From PALSA-693 sp963834725 (GTDB lineage Bacteria > Actinomycetota > Acidimicrobiia > Acidimicrobiales > Palsa-688): a stretch of DNA of 64,000 bases. Numbering within the stretch: the first letter of the stretch is position 1; every line of letters starts with the position of its first letter. The position numbers and the translations under genes are program-made. The notes beneath the pieces are model-generated. The model saw only the letters and a program-made list of their open reading frames with translations, was not told where the DNA came from and did no database searches. Below are positions 23,432 to 31,374 of this stretch, piece after piece. The stretch covers positions 1-64,000 of the forward strand of contig CAWICN010000001.1 in assembly GCA_963834725.1 (NCBI GenBank), written 5' to 3'.

Positions 23432-25210
23432 ATGTATCCCCGGGTGAAGCGTGTCCGGCGCGGCGATCAGGTGCACGAGTACGTGCAACTGGTAGAAGGC
23501 CACCGCCACGGCGGCAAGGTCCGCCAGCGTGTTGTGGCAACCCTCGGTCGTTTGGATGAGCTGAAGGCCTCCGGCCAGCTGGACCGCTGGGCCGGCGCGT
23601 TCGCCCGGCTGGACCCGCCCCCGGTGGGCACCCGCCGCGAGGTCGGCCCGCTTTTGCTGGTGGCCCACTACCTCAGACGTTTGGGCCTGGCCGGACTGGT
23701 CGACCAGGTCGCTTCCATGCGGGGACGGTCACTGCTCACCCATGGCGAGGTGATCGCCGCCCTGGTCGCCAATCGCCTGGCCGGCCCCGCCCCCCTTTAT
23801 GACATAGCCGGATGGGCGTCGCAGGCGGCGATGGCCGAGCTGTTCGACGTGCCGGCGGGCCTATTGAACGACGACCGGCTCGGCCGGGCCCTCGACGCCC
23901 TCGCACCCAAGGCCGAGGACCTGCGGGGTCGGCTGCTTTTGCGCACCATCGAGCGTTTCCGCGTTGTCGACGCCGGCCGGCTTCATCTCGATCTGACCGG
24001 GGTGCGCTTCGCCGGCAGCTACGAGAACTCTGCCCTGGTGAAGAAGGGTTGGGCGGCGGATGGCAGCATCGGCCGGCAGATCAAGACACTACAGGCGTCC
24101 ACCAAAACCGGTGTGGCGCTGTACTTCCGTCCCCACCAGGGCGCCTCGGGCGAGCCGCCGGCGTTCATGGACGCCATCGACACCCTCGTGAAGGCGCTGC
24201 CGCCCGGCCTGGTGGTCGTGGCCGACTCCGGCCTTGGCCATTTGGAGAACCTGTGCGCTCTTGACACCACGGGCGTGGGTTTCGTGGTGCCGCTACGCGC
24301 CGATACCGGCTGGGCGCAACGATTCACCCAACAGGTCCCCGCCGGCCTGTCCGCTCTGCGCCGCCTCGACTACTGCTCGCAGCGCGAACGGCGGCTCCCA
24401 CCCCAAAAGCGCACCGTATGGAAAGGAGTCTTGCGTCCCTTCCCCGTCGCAGACGGCGACGGCGACACCCACCATCTGCGCGTCGGCTACATCTTCTCCT
24501 CCGAAGAGGCCGCCTCTGTCGCCGACGCCCGCACCCGACGTCTAGAAAAGGCCCAGGCCGCTCTGGGGCGGATCCGCAACGGCTTGGGCGGCCGCTACTA
24601 CAAAACCAAATCTCAAGTCGACGCCAAGGTCGCACAGATCCTCGCAGACGGTGTGGCCGGACTCATCTCCGTCACCACCGGCGAATCCGACGGCAAACCG
24701 ACCATCACCTGGACCGTCGACCGAGACGCTATGGCCAAAGCCGGCGAGCTCGACGGGCTCTACGCGCTGGCCACCAACCTCGCCGACCCACACGGCCGCA
24801 GCCTCAACTCCCTCGACGTGCTTCGCATCTACAAAGACCAGTGGATCGACGAGCAACGCCACCGCGATCTAAAACAGGCCCTGCACGTTCGGCCGGTGTT
24901 TCTCCACAACGACGCCCGCATCGAAGCGCTCATCGCCGTGATCGGCATCGCCCTGCTCATCTTCGGGCTCATCGAAGCCGAACTTCGCGCCGCTCTGGGC
25001 GAAGAAAACACCCTGCCGGGCATCTTGCCCGAAGGCCGCGCCGCCAAACCAACCGCCCGCGCCGCCCTCGCCGCCTTCGACGGTCTGTGCGCCACCTACA
25101 CCGCCGGCGGCCTGGTCCTCGACCCGCTCAGCCACACCCAGCGGGTCATCCTCGCCCTGCTCGCCATCCCCCTCCCGTGGCCCGAAGCCACCCAGGAACA
25201 ACGAACATGA
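23432..25210 (+). CDS. IS1634-family DDE transposase
   Basis: The 592-residue enzyme belongs to the IS4-like DDE group. The N-terminus is the IS1634 type (YVQLVEGHRHGGKVRQRVVATLGRLDEL). Catalytic region: 'RLHLDLTGVRF' with the first Asp, 'GLVVVADSGLGHLENL' with the second, and the YREK-like block 'RIYKDQWIDEQRHRDLKQAL' with the Glu near the C-terminus. A hydrophobic segment IAVIGIALLIFGLIEAELR follows, as in relatives. No frame break is seen, so it is probably functional. Its stop overlaps the start of the next gene (ATGA), which is uncommon for this family. Confidence 0.93.
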   Translation: MYPRVKRVRRGDQVHEYVQLVEGHRHGGKVRQRVVATLGRLDELKASGQLDRWAGAFARLDPPPVGTRREVGPLLLVAHYLRRLGLAGLVDQVASMRGRSLLTHGEVIAALVANRLAGPAPLYDIAGWASQAAMAELFDVPAGLLNDDRLGRALDALAPKAEDLRGRLLLRTIERFRVVDAGRLHLDLTGVRFAGSYENSALVKKGWAADGSIGRQIKTLQASTKTGVALYFRPHQGASGEPPAFMDAIDTLVKALPPGLVVVADSGLGHLENLCALDTTGVGFVVPLRADTGWAQRFTQQVPAGLSALRRLDYCSQRERRLPPQKRTVWKGVLRPFPVADGDGDTHHLRVGYIFSSEEAASVADARTRRLEKAQAALGRIRNGLGGRYYKTKSQVDAKVAQILADGVAGLISVTTGESDGKPTITWTVDRDAMAKAGELDGLYALATNLADPHGRSLNSLDVLRIYKDQWIDEQRHRDLKQALHVRPVFLHNDARIEALIAVIGIALLIFGLIEAELRAALGEENTLPGILPEGRAAKPTARAALAAFDGLCATYTAGGLVLDPLSHTQRVILALLAIPLPWPEATQEQRT

Positions 25211-25575
25211 CCCCTATCGCCACCATGCCGACCGCGTGGTGCCGGCTCAACACCGCCCTCCAAGCTCGCCGCCCGGTCCAGGTCTCCTACCACGGCCGCT
25301 GCCGCCTCATCTGCCCCCACGCCCTCGGATGGCACAACGGCCGGGCCATGGTTCTCGGCTACCAGACCGGCGGGCAGACCAGCACAGGAACCCTCCACCC
25401 CGATCCCCGCAAGCGGTGGCGATGCATGTACCTCGACGAAATCGACCAAATCGTCGACGCTGACCCGAAAAGCCCATGGCAAAGCGCCGACAACTACAAC
25501 CACTCGCAACCCTTCCCCGTCATCGACCAGATCGCCACGGCCATCACCCCCGACGGTCCTAACCCCAGCCAGTGA
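25207..25575 (+). CDS. IS accessory protein, WYL-like domain
   Basis: This 122-residue protein lies inside the IS, its ATG overlapping the transposase stop (ATGA). The core 'RPVQVSYHGRCRLICPHALG' then 'GRAMVLGYQTGGQTSTGTL' and 'RWRCMYLDEIDQIVD' follows the order of WYL domains: strand with SYxGxxR, a PHALGW turn, a GY strand, and a terminal RxxxLDxI strand. WYL domains are ligand-binding regulatory modules found in repressors and CRISPR or defence regulators. Here there is no HTH, so it could be a co-regulator of transposition or a passenger. Assignment is by pattern only. Confidence 0.65.
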   Translation: MTPIATMPTAWCRLNTALQARRPVQVSYHGRCRLICPHALGWHNGRAMVLGYQTGGQTSTGTLHPDPRKRWRCMYLDEIDQIVDADPKSPWQSADNYNHSQPFPVIDQIATAITPDGPNPSQ

Positions 25576-25611
25576 GGCGACCCCTAAGACCGGGGGAACT
25601 AACCCTCAAAC

Positions 25612-25633
25612 GGTGCGGAAAACGGGCCTAGGG
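25612..25633 (-). repeat. Right terminal inverted repeat of the IS
   Basis: 22 bases, exact reverse complement of 23255-23276. Confidence 0.9.
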
Positions 25634-25802
25634 TGGTGCACTGACAGATGGGTGCGAGTGCGAGATCGTCGTCAAGTGGGCGGAGTTTGCGGGCGGGCGA
25701 GAAGGCCGCACCGGTCTCTAACCTGGATGGCGTGGGGCAGGCCGGGGATGACGCGGTGCACGTTCGAACCGCGCTCTACCGCGCCGATTCCGGAGGTGCC
25801 GG

Positions 25803-27032
25803 GTGACGACGGCGGACCGGCTCGCGGGCCAGGTGCGCCGTCTCGGTCTCGACGCCGGCCTCGACGCCGTAGCCATCTGCGATGCTCGTCCCTTCGACGA
25901 CACTCGACAGCTTCTTCACGATCGTGCCTCACTCGGCTGGTCGGGCGGGATGCAGTTCACCTATCGCAACCCGGAGCGGTCTACGTCCCCGGCCTCGACA
26001 CTTCCCGGAGCGGCGGCGATCGTGGTCGGAGCCCGCCGTTACGAACGTCGTACCGGACACGGTGAGCACAGCCGGCACGGCAGCGAGAGCGTCGCAACGT
26101 CTGGCGCTGGCGCGCCACTCCCTGCAGGACGCTCGGACTCTCGTTTGCCCCTGCAGGGGCGCGTGGCGATGTACGCCTGGATCGACCACTACGAGCTGCT
26201 GCGCGCCGCACTTGGACGAGTCGCCGAGCACCTGCAGCTGTCGGGTTTCCAGGCTCGGGTGGTTGCCGATGACAACGCTCTGGTAGATCGAGCCGCCGCG
26301 GTGCGGGCTGGCCTGGGCTGGTACGGCAAAAACACCAACGTGCTTCTCCCCGGTGCTGGCTCCTGGTTCGTGCTCGGCTCGGTCCTGACCGACGCCCCGC
26401 TGACCGCGGGGACATCACCCCCACCGCCGGTGCCGGACGGTTGTGGATCCTGCGAGCGGTGCCTGACCGCCTGCCCGACCGGAGCTCTGGTCGGTCCCGG
26501 GCAACTGGACGCGCGCCGCTGTCTGGCCTGGTTGCTGCAAGCACCCGGCGTGTTTCCACCGGAGTTTCGGATAGCACTTGGTGACCGAATGTATGGCTGC
26601 GACGACTGCCAGACCGTGTGCCCCATCAACCGGCTGGCAACCCGTCGACATCCGCCGGATGAGATCGAAGCGTTCGCCCAGCGGACCGTCGGCATCCTGG
26701 AGCTGCTCGCCCTCGACGACGGCCGGCTCATGGAGCTGGTTGGGAGGTGGTATATCCCCGGGCGAGAGCCTCGGTACGTCCGGCGCAACGCCCTGGTGGT
26801 GCTCGGAAACACCGCCGACCCGTCCGATCCCGCGGTCGACGTGGCCTTGACGCGGGCGCTCACGGACCACGACCCGATTCTCCGGGCTCACGCTGTCTGG
26901 GCTGCAGCTCGACTTGGACGCCCGGATCTGCTCGGAGCGTTGGGCAGAGAGGGCGACCCCCTCGTACAGGCTGAGCTGACCCGGGTCGTCCCGGTCCGTC
27001 CATATCAGGCGTCTCCGGGCCGGCCGTCATGA
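25803..27032 (+). CDS. queG: Epoxyqueuosine reductase
   Basis: QueG is a cobalamin-dependent iron-sulfur enzyme that makes queuosine from epoxyqueuosine in tRNA. The 409-residue product has the N-terminal DUF1730 region with a catalytic-loop Asp (ADDNALVDRAAAVRAGLGW). It has two [4Fe-4S] cysteine sets (C214, C217, C220, C224 and C266, C269, C273 plus C240) and a C-terminal HEAT-like region (YVRRNALVVLGN... HDPILRAHAVWAAARLG). A low-complexity insertion of about 30 residues (83-112) sits before VAMYAWIDHY. The GTG 25803 has a CGGAGG-type site upstream. Its stop overlaps the start of the glycosyltransferase (ATGA). B12 is also needed by NrdJ in this window. Confidence 0.94.
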   Translation: MTTADRLAGQVRRLGLDAGLDAVAICDARPFDDTRQLLHDRASLGWSGGMQFTYRNPERSTSPASTLPGAAAIVVGARRYERRTGHGEHSRHGSESVATSGAGAPLPAGRSDSRLPLQGRVAMYAWIDHYELLRAALGRVAEHLQLSGFQARVVADDNALVDRAAAVRAGLGWYGKNTNVLLPGAGSWFVLGSVLTDAPLTAGTSPPPPVPDGCGSCERCLTACPTGALVGPGQLDARRCLAWLLQAPGVFPPEFRIALGDRMYGCDDCQTVCPINRLATRRHPPDEIEAFAQRTVGILELLALDDGRLMELVGRWYIPGREPRYVRRNALVVLGNTADPSDPAVDVALTRALTDHDPILRAHAVWAAARLGRPDLLGALGREGDPLVQAELTRVVPVRPYQASPGRPS

Positions 27033-28174
27033 CCCGACATGTGCTGGTCACCAACGACTTTCCCCCCAAGATCGGTGGCATTCAGTCGTACCTCTGGGAA
27101 CTCTGGCGCCGGTTGCCACCCGACGACGTGACCGTGCTCACCAGCCCCCACGCCGACGACGACCTCTTCGACCGACATCAGCCATTCCGCATCGAACGAA
27201 CGCGGGAGCCGGTGCTTCTGCCTCACCCCCATTTGGTTCGCCGGGTCCAGCGTTTGGCCGCCGAAGTCGATGCGAAGGCGGTCGTCATCGACCCGGCCAT
27301 CCCCCTCGGCCTGATCGGTCCGAGCCTTGGCCTGCCCTACGCAGTCGTCCTGCATGGCTCCGAGGTGACCGTGCCGGGACGACTGCCGGGCACACGCTCC
27401 CTCCTCGCCCGCGTGCTCGCCGGGGCCTCGTTGCTCATCGCGGCGGGCGGGTACCCCGAGGCCGAAGCGCGCCGGGTGATCGAGCACCTTCCCCCGGTCG
27501 CCCGGATTCCGCCCGGTGTCGACACCGCCCGGTTCGTCCCCCTCGCCCCGATCGAGCGAGCGAGCACGCGGGCCCGGCTGGGCCTGCCGCGGGGCGGACC
27601 GCTGGTGCTCAGCGTGAGCCGGCTGGTACCCCGCAAGGGCATGGACACCCTCATCGAGGCGGCCGCCCGCTTGTCGCAATCCGGACGGCATCCCCAGCTG
27701 ACGGTCGCCATCGCCGGGGGTGGCCGTGATCGAGTGCGGCTCGAGCGGGCCATCCACAAGTCCGGGGCGCCGGTCCGGCTGCTCGGACGGGTGCCCTCCC
27801 CGGATCTGCCGGGACTGTACGCGTGCGCGGATGTGTTTGCACTCTGCTGTCGGTCTCGCTGGGGGGGGCTGGAGCAGGAAGGATTCGGGATCGTCCTTCT
27901 GGAAGCGGCCGCCGCCGGGATACCTTCCGTCGCCGGAGACACAGGCGGCGTCGCCGAGGCGGTCATCGACAATGAAACGGGCTTCGTGGTGCAGAACCCG
28001 TCCGATGTCTTGGGGGTGGCTGACGCCGTCGACCGGCTCTTGTCGGATCCGGGATTGGCCAGCAGGCAGGGTCAGGCTGCCCGCCACCGGGCAGAATCCG
28101 AGTTCGCGTACGACGTCCTGGTGCTACGTCTCAGCGAGGCCATCGACCGCATGGGCGCCGGCACACGGCCTTGA
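27029..28174 (+). CDS. GT4 glycosyltransferase, PimB-like mannosyltransferase
   Basis: The 381-residue GT-B enzyme opens with VLVTNDFPPKIGGIQSYLW, the signature of PimB-type phosphatidylinositol mannosyltransferases and related enzymes. The C-terminal nucleotide-sugar domain shows VLSVSRLVPRKGMDTLIEA and the E-x7-E type motif in EQEGFGIVLLEAAAAG. GDTGGVAEAV follows. In mycobacteria PimB' adds the second mannose to PIM1 on the cytoplasmic face of the membrane. Specificity cannot be fixed from sequence alone. It is translationally coupled to queG. Confidence 0.85.
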   Translation: MTRHVLVTNDFPPKIGGIQSYLWELWRRLPPDDVTVLTSPHADDDLFDRHQPFRIERTREPVLLPHPHLVRRVQRLAAEVDAKAVVIDPAIPLGLIGPSLGLPYAVVLHGSEVTVPGRLPGTRSLLARVLAGASLLIAAGGYPEAEARRVIEHLPPVARIPPGVDTARFVPLAPIERASTRARLGLPRGGPLVLSVSRLVPRKGMDTLIEAAARLSQSGRHPQLTVAIAGGGRDRVRLERAIHKSGAPVRLLGRVPSPDLPGLYACADVFALCCRSRWGGLEQEGFGIVLLEAAAAGIPSVAGDTGGVAEAVIDNETGFVVQNPSDVLGVADAVDRLLSDPGLASRQGQAARHRAESEFAYDVLVLRLSEAIDRMGAGTRP

Positions 28175-28244
28175 ACGTTTCGCGATCGACGGACGTGGCG
28201 ACTACGGTCCTGACCCGGCATGCCCGTCGAGTCAGGAGGTGGAG

Positions 28245-28682
28245 GTGGAGGAGCAGGTCACCGAACGGATGATCATCCGTGGCACGCCGGAGCGTTGCTT
28301 CGACGTCCTGACCTCCTTCGAGGAATATCCGGAATGGGCGGCCGACATCAAGTCCGTGTCGGTCGACGAGCGTGACGAGGCGGGCCGGGCGGCCCGGGTC
28401 ACCTTCCGCGCCGCCGCTTTTGGCCGGAGCACGTCGTACACCCTCCGCTATGACTATCACGCCGCCCCCGGGGAGCTGTCGTGGGAGCAAGTCGCCGGCG
28501 ACATCACCCGCCGGCTCGATGGCTCCTACGAACTGGTCGCAACGGGCGACGGGGCCACCGAGATCACATATCGGTTGGTCGTCGATCTCAAGGTGCCACT
28601 GCCGGGTTTCGTGAAGCGGCGGGCGGAGGGCCGCATCCTGGGGGCAGCCCTGGGCGAGCTCAAAGTACGCGTCGAGGGTTAA
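28245..28682 (+). CDS. SRPBCC / coenzyme Q-binding-like small protein
   Basis: A 145-residue START-like (SRPBCC) protein. The N-terminus VTERMIIRGTPERCFDVLTSFEEYPEW is the classic opening of the polyketide cyclase/COQ10 subgroup, with the deep hydrophobic pocket strands following (YTLRYDYHAAPGELSWEQV, TEITYRLVVDLKVPLPGF). The terminal helix is RAEGRILGAALGELKVRV. These proteins bind lipids or aromatic ligands. GTG 28245 is preferred because AGGAGG (28234-28239) ends 5 bases upstream. It lies after the mannosyltransferase with a 70-base gap; a lipid-handling partnership is only inferred. Confidence 0.85.
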   Translation: MEEQVTERMIIRGTPERCFDVLTSFEEYPEWAADIKSVSVDERDEAGRAARVTFRAAAFGRSTSYTLRYDYHAAPGELSWEQVAGDITRRLDGSYELVATGDGATEITYRLVVDLKVPLPGFVKRRAEGRILGAALGELKVRVEG

Positions 28683-28739
28683 GACATCTGACTCCTGCCA
28701 ACCTCCATTCCTCCTGGAGACGGAGGTCGGCGACTCTGT

Positions 28740-28806
28740 GGCTCGACCCTACGGCTCGACCCTGTTGGCTCGAAATGTTGGCTCGATCCTCTTGGTTCGA
28801 CCGGGT
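28740..28806. repeat. 13-14-bp tandem repeat upstream of the peroxidase gene
   Basis: Five imperfect units of GGCTCGACCCTGTT in the gap before the glutathione peroxidase gene, ending about 20 bases before its -10 box. It could place promoter elements at variable spacing. Confidence 0.75.
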
Positions 28807-28826
28807 GCCGTCGAGTCGAGCGGGAT

Positions 28827-28832
28827 TAGGGT
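28827..28832 (+). promoter_or_regulatory. -10 box (TAGGGT) of the peroxidase gene
   Basis: TAGGGT, 6 bases, ATG 28839: the canonical leaderless arrangement in this window. Confidence 0.55.
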
Positions 28833-28838
28833 GGGCTC

Positions 28839-29324
28839 ATGTCCATCTACGACGTCAGCATCGACAGCCTTGGCGGCTTGCCCCTCGACCTGAAGACGCT
28901 TGAGGGCCGGGAAGTCCTCGTGGTCAACGTTGCCTCCAAATGCGGGCTGACCCCGCAGTACACCGGTCTCGAGGACCTGCAGAAGCGCTTCGCCGAGAAG
29001 GGCTTCACCGTCCTCGGTGTGCCGTGTAATCAGTTCGGGGGCCAGGAGCCGGGCAGTCCCGAGGAGATCCAGACGTTTTGCTCGACGACGTACGGCGTGA
29101 CCTTCCCGATGACCGAAAAGGTCGATGTCAACGGGGCCAAGCGGCACCCGCTCTACCAGGTGCTGACCGATTTCCCGGACGGCGACGGGCAGACCGGCGA
29201 CATCCAGTGGAATTTCGAGAAGTTTCTCATCTCCCCAGGGGGTGAGGTGGTGGCCCGTTTCCGGCCGCCTGTGGACCCGGGTTCTGACGCCGTCGTAGAG
29301 GCCATCGAAGCCCACCTGCCCTAG
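28839..29324 (+). CDS. Glutathione peroxidase-family thiol peroxidase
   Basis: The 161-residue enzyme has the GPx fold and a catalytic Cys in NVASKCGLTPQYTGLE (Cys in place of selenocysteine). The conserved Gln lies in VPCNQFGGQEPG and the Trp-Asn in 'IQWNFEKFLI'. A second Cys in QTFCSTTYGVTF is a likely resolving residue, so it probably uses thioredoxin rather than glutathione, as usual in actinobacteria. It reduces peroxides. The start is fixed by the leaderless promoter. Confidence 0.95.
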   Translation: MSIYDVSIDSLGGLPLDLKTLEGREVLVVNVASKCGLTPQYTGLEDLQKRFAEKGFTVLGVPCNQFGGQEPGSPEEIQTFCSTTYGVTFPMTEKVDVNGAKRHPLYQVLTDFPDGDGQTGDIQWNFEKFLISPGGEVVARFRPPVDPGSDAVVEAIEAHLP

Positions 29325-29451
29325 CAGGGCGGAAGCCCCGTCCGGGCTCGACCGGCTGGAGCCGATGGGCCGGTCCCCGGTCCCGGCCCCGTCGTCTGAT
29401 CCGATTGGACGACAAGCAGGCGGCGGAGCGACAGTGCCGAGGGAGCTAACG

Positions 29452-30465
29452 GTGCGGTCAGTACCAATCCCGATCGACGACCCGGAGGACCGGCGGTTGG
29501 AACTGTACCGCGGGCTTCCCGACGCGGCGCTCAGGCGGCGGATCGAGCACGAGCACGGGGTGTTCGTCGTCGAGGGAGCCCGATCGCTGCGCACCCTGCT
29601 GACATCGGCCTATCCGTTGATCTCGATCTTGCTTCGTCCGGAACGGCTCGAGGGCTTGGCCGATGTACTGGCCAGGGCTGATGAACGCGGCGCCCCCATC
29701 TACGTGGCCGGACGCCAGGTCTTCGATGGCATCGCCGGATTTCCGGTCCACCGCGGCGTGCTGGCTCTGGCCCGGCGTCTGCCCCAGCCCGACCCCATGG
29801 CTGTGCTGGCACGGGTAGGAGCAGCCGTCGCGGTGGAAGGTGTCAACGACCATGAGAACCTGGGCGCCATCTTCCGCAACGCCGCCGCCCTGGGCGCCGG
29901 CGCGGTGTTGCTCGACCCCACCTGCTGCGATCCGCTCTACCGTCGATCGGTAAGGGTCTCGATGGCCCATGTGCTGCGGCTGCCGTTCAGCCGGCTGGCG
30001 CCGTGGCCGGGCGCGCTCGCGGATCTGCGTGGCCACGGGTTCACAGTCGTTGCCCTCGACCCCGGGGGCTCCGAGACCATCGACGCGGTGGCGCTCCGGC
30101 TCGGGCGGCTCCTCCCGCCGGTGCTGGGTGTCGGATCGGGGCCGGAGCGGCCCGCGTATCCGGCGGGGCAAACGGGGCCCATGGAGCGAACGGGGCCGAT
30201 GGAGCAGCAAACGGGGCCCATGGAGCAAACGGCGGCCATCGAGCAGACGGCAGGCATGGAGCATCCAGAGCGGGCGGAGCCCATGAGCCCCATGAAGCCC
30301 GCTCGGCTGGCCGTGCTCGTCGGGGCCGAAGGAACGGGATTGACCGAGGGCGCCCTCGATGCGGCCGGTCATCGGGTGCGTATTCCCATGGCACCGGGCG
30401 TCGACTCACTGAACGTGGCAACGGCGTTGGCGATCGCCCTTCAGCGCCTGATCCAGCCCGAGTGA
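29452..30465 (+). CDS. SpoU/TrmH-family RNA 2'-O-methyltransferase with internal repeat
   Basis: The N-terminal substrate-binding domain (HEHGVFVVEGARSLRTLL) is followed by the SPOUT knot domain: motif 1 VEGVNDHENLGAIFRNAAALG, motif 2 LVGAEGTGLTEGAL, motif 3 'RIPMAPGVDSLNVATALAIAL'. The product methylates the ribose of rRNA or tRNA using SAM. GTG 29452 has GAGGGAG 6 bases upstream; GTG 29434 is an alternative. Length is 337 residues. The excess comes from a repeat (TGPMEQ units, about 230-280) inserted in the knot domain just before motif 2, encoded by an 18-bp minisatellite. Whether the insert is tolerated on the surface is unknown. Confidence 0.88.
   Translation: MRSVPIPIDDPEDRRLELYRGLPDAALRRRIEHEHGVFVVEGARSLRTLLTSAYPLISILLRPERLEGLADVLARADERGAPIYVAGRQVFDGIAGFPVHRGVLALARRLPQPDPMAVLARVGAAVAVEGVNDHENLGAIFRNAAALGAGAVLLDPTCCDPLYRRSVRVSMAHVLRLPFSRLAPWPGALADLRGHGFTVVALDPGGSETIDAVALRLGRLLPPVLGVGSGPERPAYPAGQTGPMERTGPMEQQTGPMEQTAAIEQTAGMEHPERAEPMSPMKPARLAVLVGAEGTGLTEGALDAAGHRVRIPMAPGVDSLNVATALAIALQRLIQPE
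30169..30261. repeat. 18-bp minisatellite inside the SpoU methyltransferase gene
   Basis: Five units of CAAACGGGGCCCATGGAG or close variants (one extra CAG triplet between units 2 and 3), encoding TGPMEQ-like hexapeptides. Confidence 0.85.
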
Positions 30466-30579
30466 CAGCCGGCGGCGCCGGTCGGTTGGACGGCGACCAC
30501 AACTGCCGCCAGCCCGGCCCCGGTCCCCAGCCGCCGCGGGCGGGGCGCCACGGATCGGACCCGCATGACAGCCGGCGTT

Positions 30580-30585
30580 TAGGGT
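30580..30585 (+). promoter_or_regulatory. -10 box (TAGGGT) of the SDR gene
   Basis: TAGGGT, 6 bases, GTG 30592. GTG 30586 directly after the box would leave no room for transcription start, so 30592 is preferred. Confidence 0.5.
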
Positions 30586-30591
30586 GTGGAG

Positions 30592-31374
30592 GTGAGCGAC
30601 TTCAACTTCTCTGGAGCCGTAGCTGTGGTCACCGGCGGCGCAAGCGGCATTGGCAAGGCCATGGCCACTCGACTCGCGGCGGAAGGCTCGCGGATCGCGA
30701 TTGTCGATGTTCGACCGGGCGCCGCCGAGGCGGCCGCGGCGGAGGTTCCCGAAGCCATCGGCGTGACCGCGGATGTCGGCGATCCCGCAGCTGTGCAGGA
30801 GATGGTCGCCCGGGTGGAGGCCGATCTCGGACCGGTGGGCATCTACTGCTCCAATGCTGGCGTCGGCGGAGGGGGAGGGCTCGGCGACGATGAGGGCTGG
30901 GAACGGACCTGGCGAGCGCACGGCCTGGCCCATGTCTACGCGGCCCGGGAGGTCATGCCCGGCATGCAAGCTCGCGGGTCGGGTGTCATTGTGATCACCG
31001 CGTCCGCCGCGGGTCTGTTGATACTGATGACGTCGGCGCCGTACACCGTCACAAAGCACGCGTCGGTGGCGATCGCCGAATGGCTGGCGGTCAACTACGG
31101 CGGAGCAGGCGTGCAGGTGCATTGCATCTGTCCACAGGGAGTAGGCACGCCGATGGTCGACGATGCGCTGGAGGGGTCCGAGGTCGCGTCGAGCGGAGGC
31201 ATTATCGAGCCGTCGGCGGTGGCCGAAGCCATGGTGGACGCGGTGCGGGCCAACCGATTTCTGGTGCTGCCGCACCCCGAGGTCCGCGAGTATGAACGGC
31301 GCAAAGTGGACGACCGGGACCGCTGGCTGGCGGGCATGCGCCGCCTCGAGGCCCGGATGGCCGGATCGGCCTAG
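30592..31374 (+). CDS. Short-chain dehydrogenase/reductase
   Basis: This 260-residue Rossmann oxidoreductase has the cofactor motif VVTGGASGIGKAMA, Asp at the end of strand 2 (IVDVRP, favouring NAD(H)), the SNAGVGGGGG variant of the NAG motif, and the catalytic YTVTK. The substrate is unknown. The start is set at GTG 30592 by the leaderless box. It is followed directly by the ROK kinase gene, whose GTG begins next to this stop codon. Confidence 0.9.
   Translation: MSDFNFSGAVAVVTGGASGIGKAMATRLAAEGSRIAIVDVRPGAAEAAAAEVPEAIGVTADVGDPAAVQEMVARVEADLGPVGIYCSNAGVGGGGGLGDDEGWERTWRAHGLAHVYAAREVMPGMQARGSGVIVITASAAGLLILMTSAPYTVTKHASVAIAEWLAVNYGGAGVQVHCICPQGVGTPMVDDALEGSEVASSGGIIEPSAVAEAMVDAVRANRFLVLPHPEVREYERRKVDDRDRWLAGMRRLEARMAGSA

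Larger units (their letters stand above)
23255..25633 (+). mobile_element. Complete IS1634-family insertion sequence with accessory gene
   Basis: The element is 2379 bp, bounded by perfect 22-bp terminal inverted repeats: 23255-23276 (CCCTAGGCCCGTTTTCCGCACC) and 25612-25633. A second, subterminal 8-bp inverted repeat (AGTTCCCC at 23308-23315 and GGGGAACT at 25593-25600) lies inside. It carries the transposase and a second ORF coupled by ATGA. I could not find a clear target duplication: flanks are ATGACCG on the left and TGGTGCA on the right. Intact frames and ends suggest recent activity. Confidence 0.88.

Noticed and set aside
23251..25640. Target-site duplication of the IS
   Set aside because: Flanking bases on the two sides do not match over 4 or more positions; no duplication claimed.
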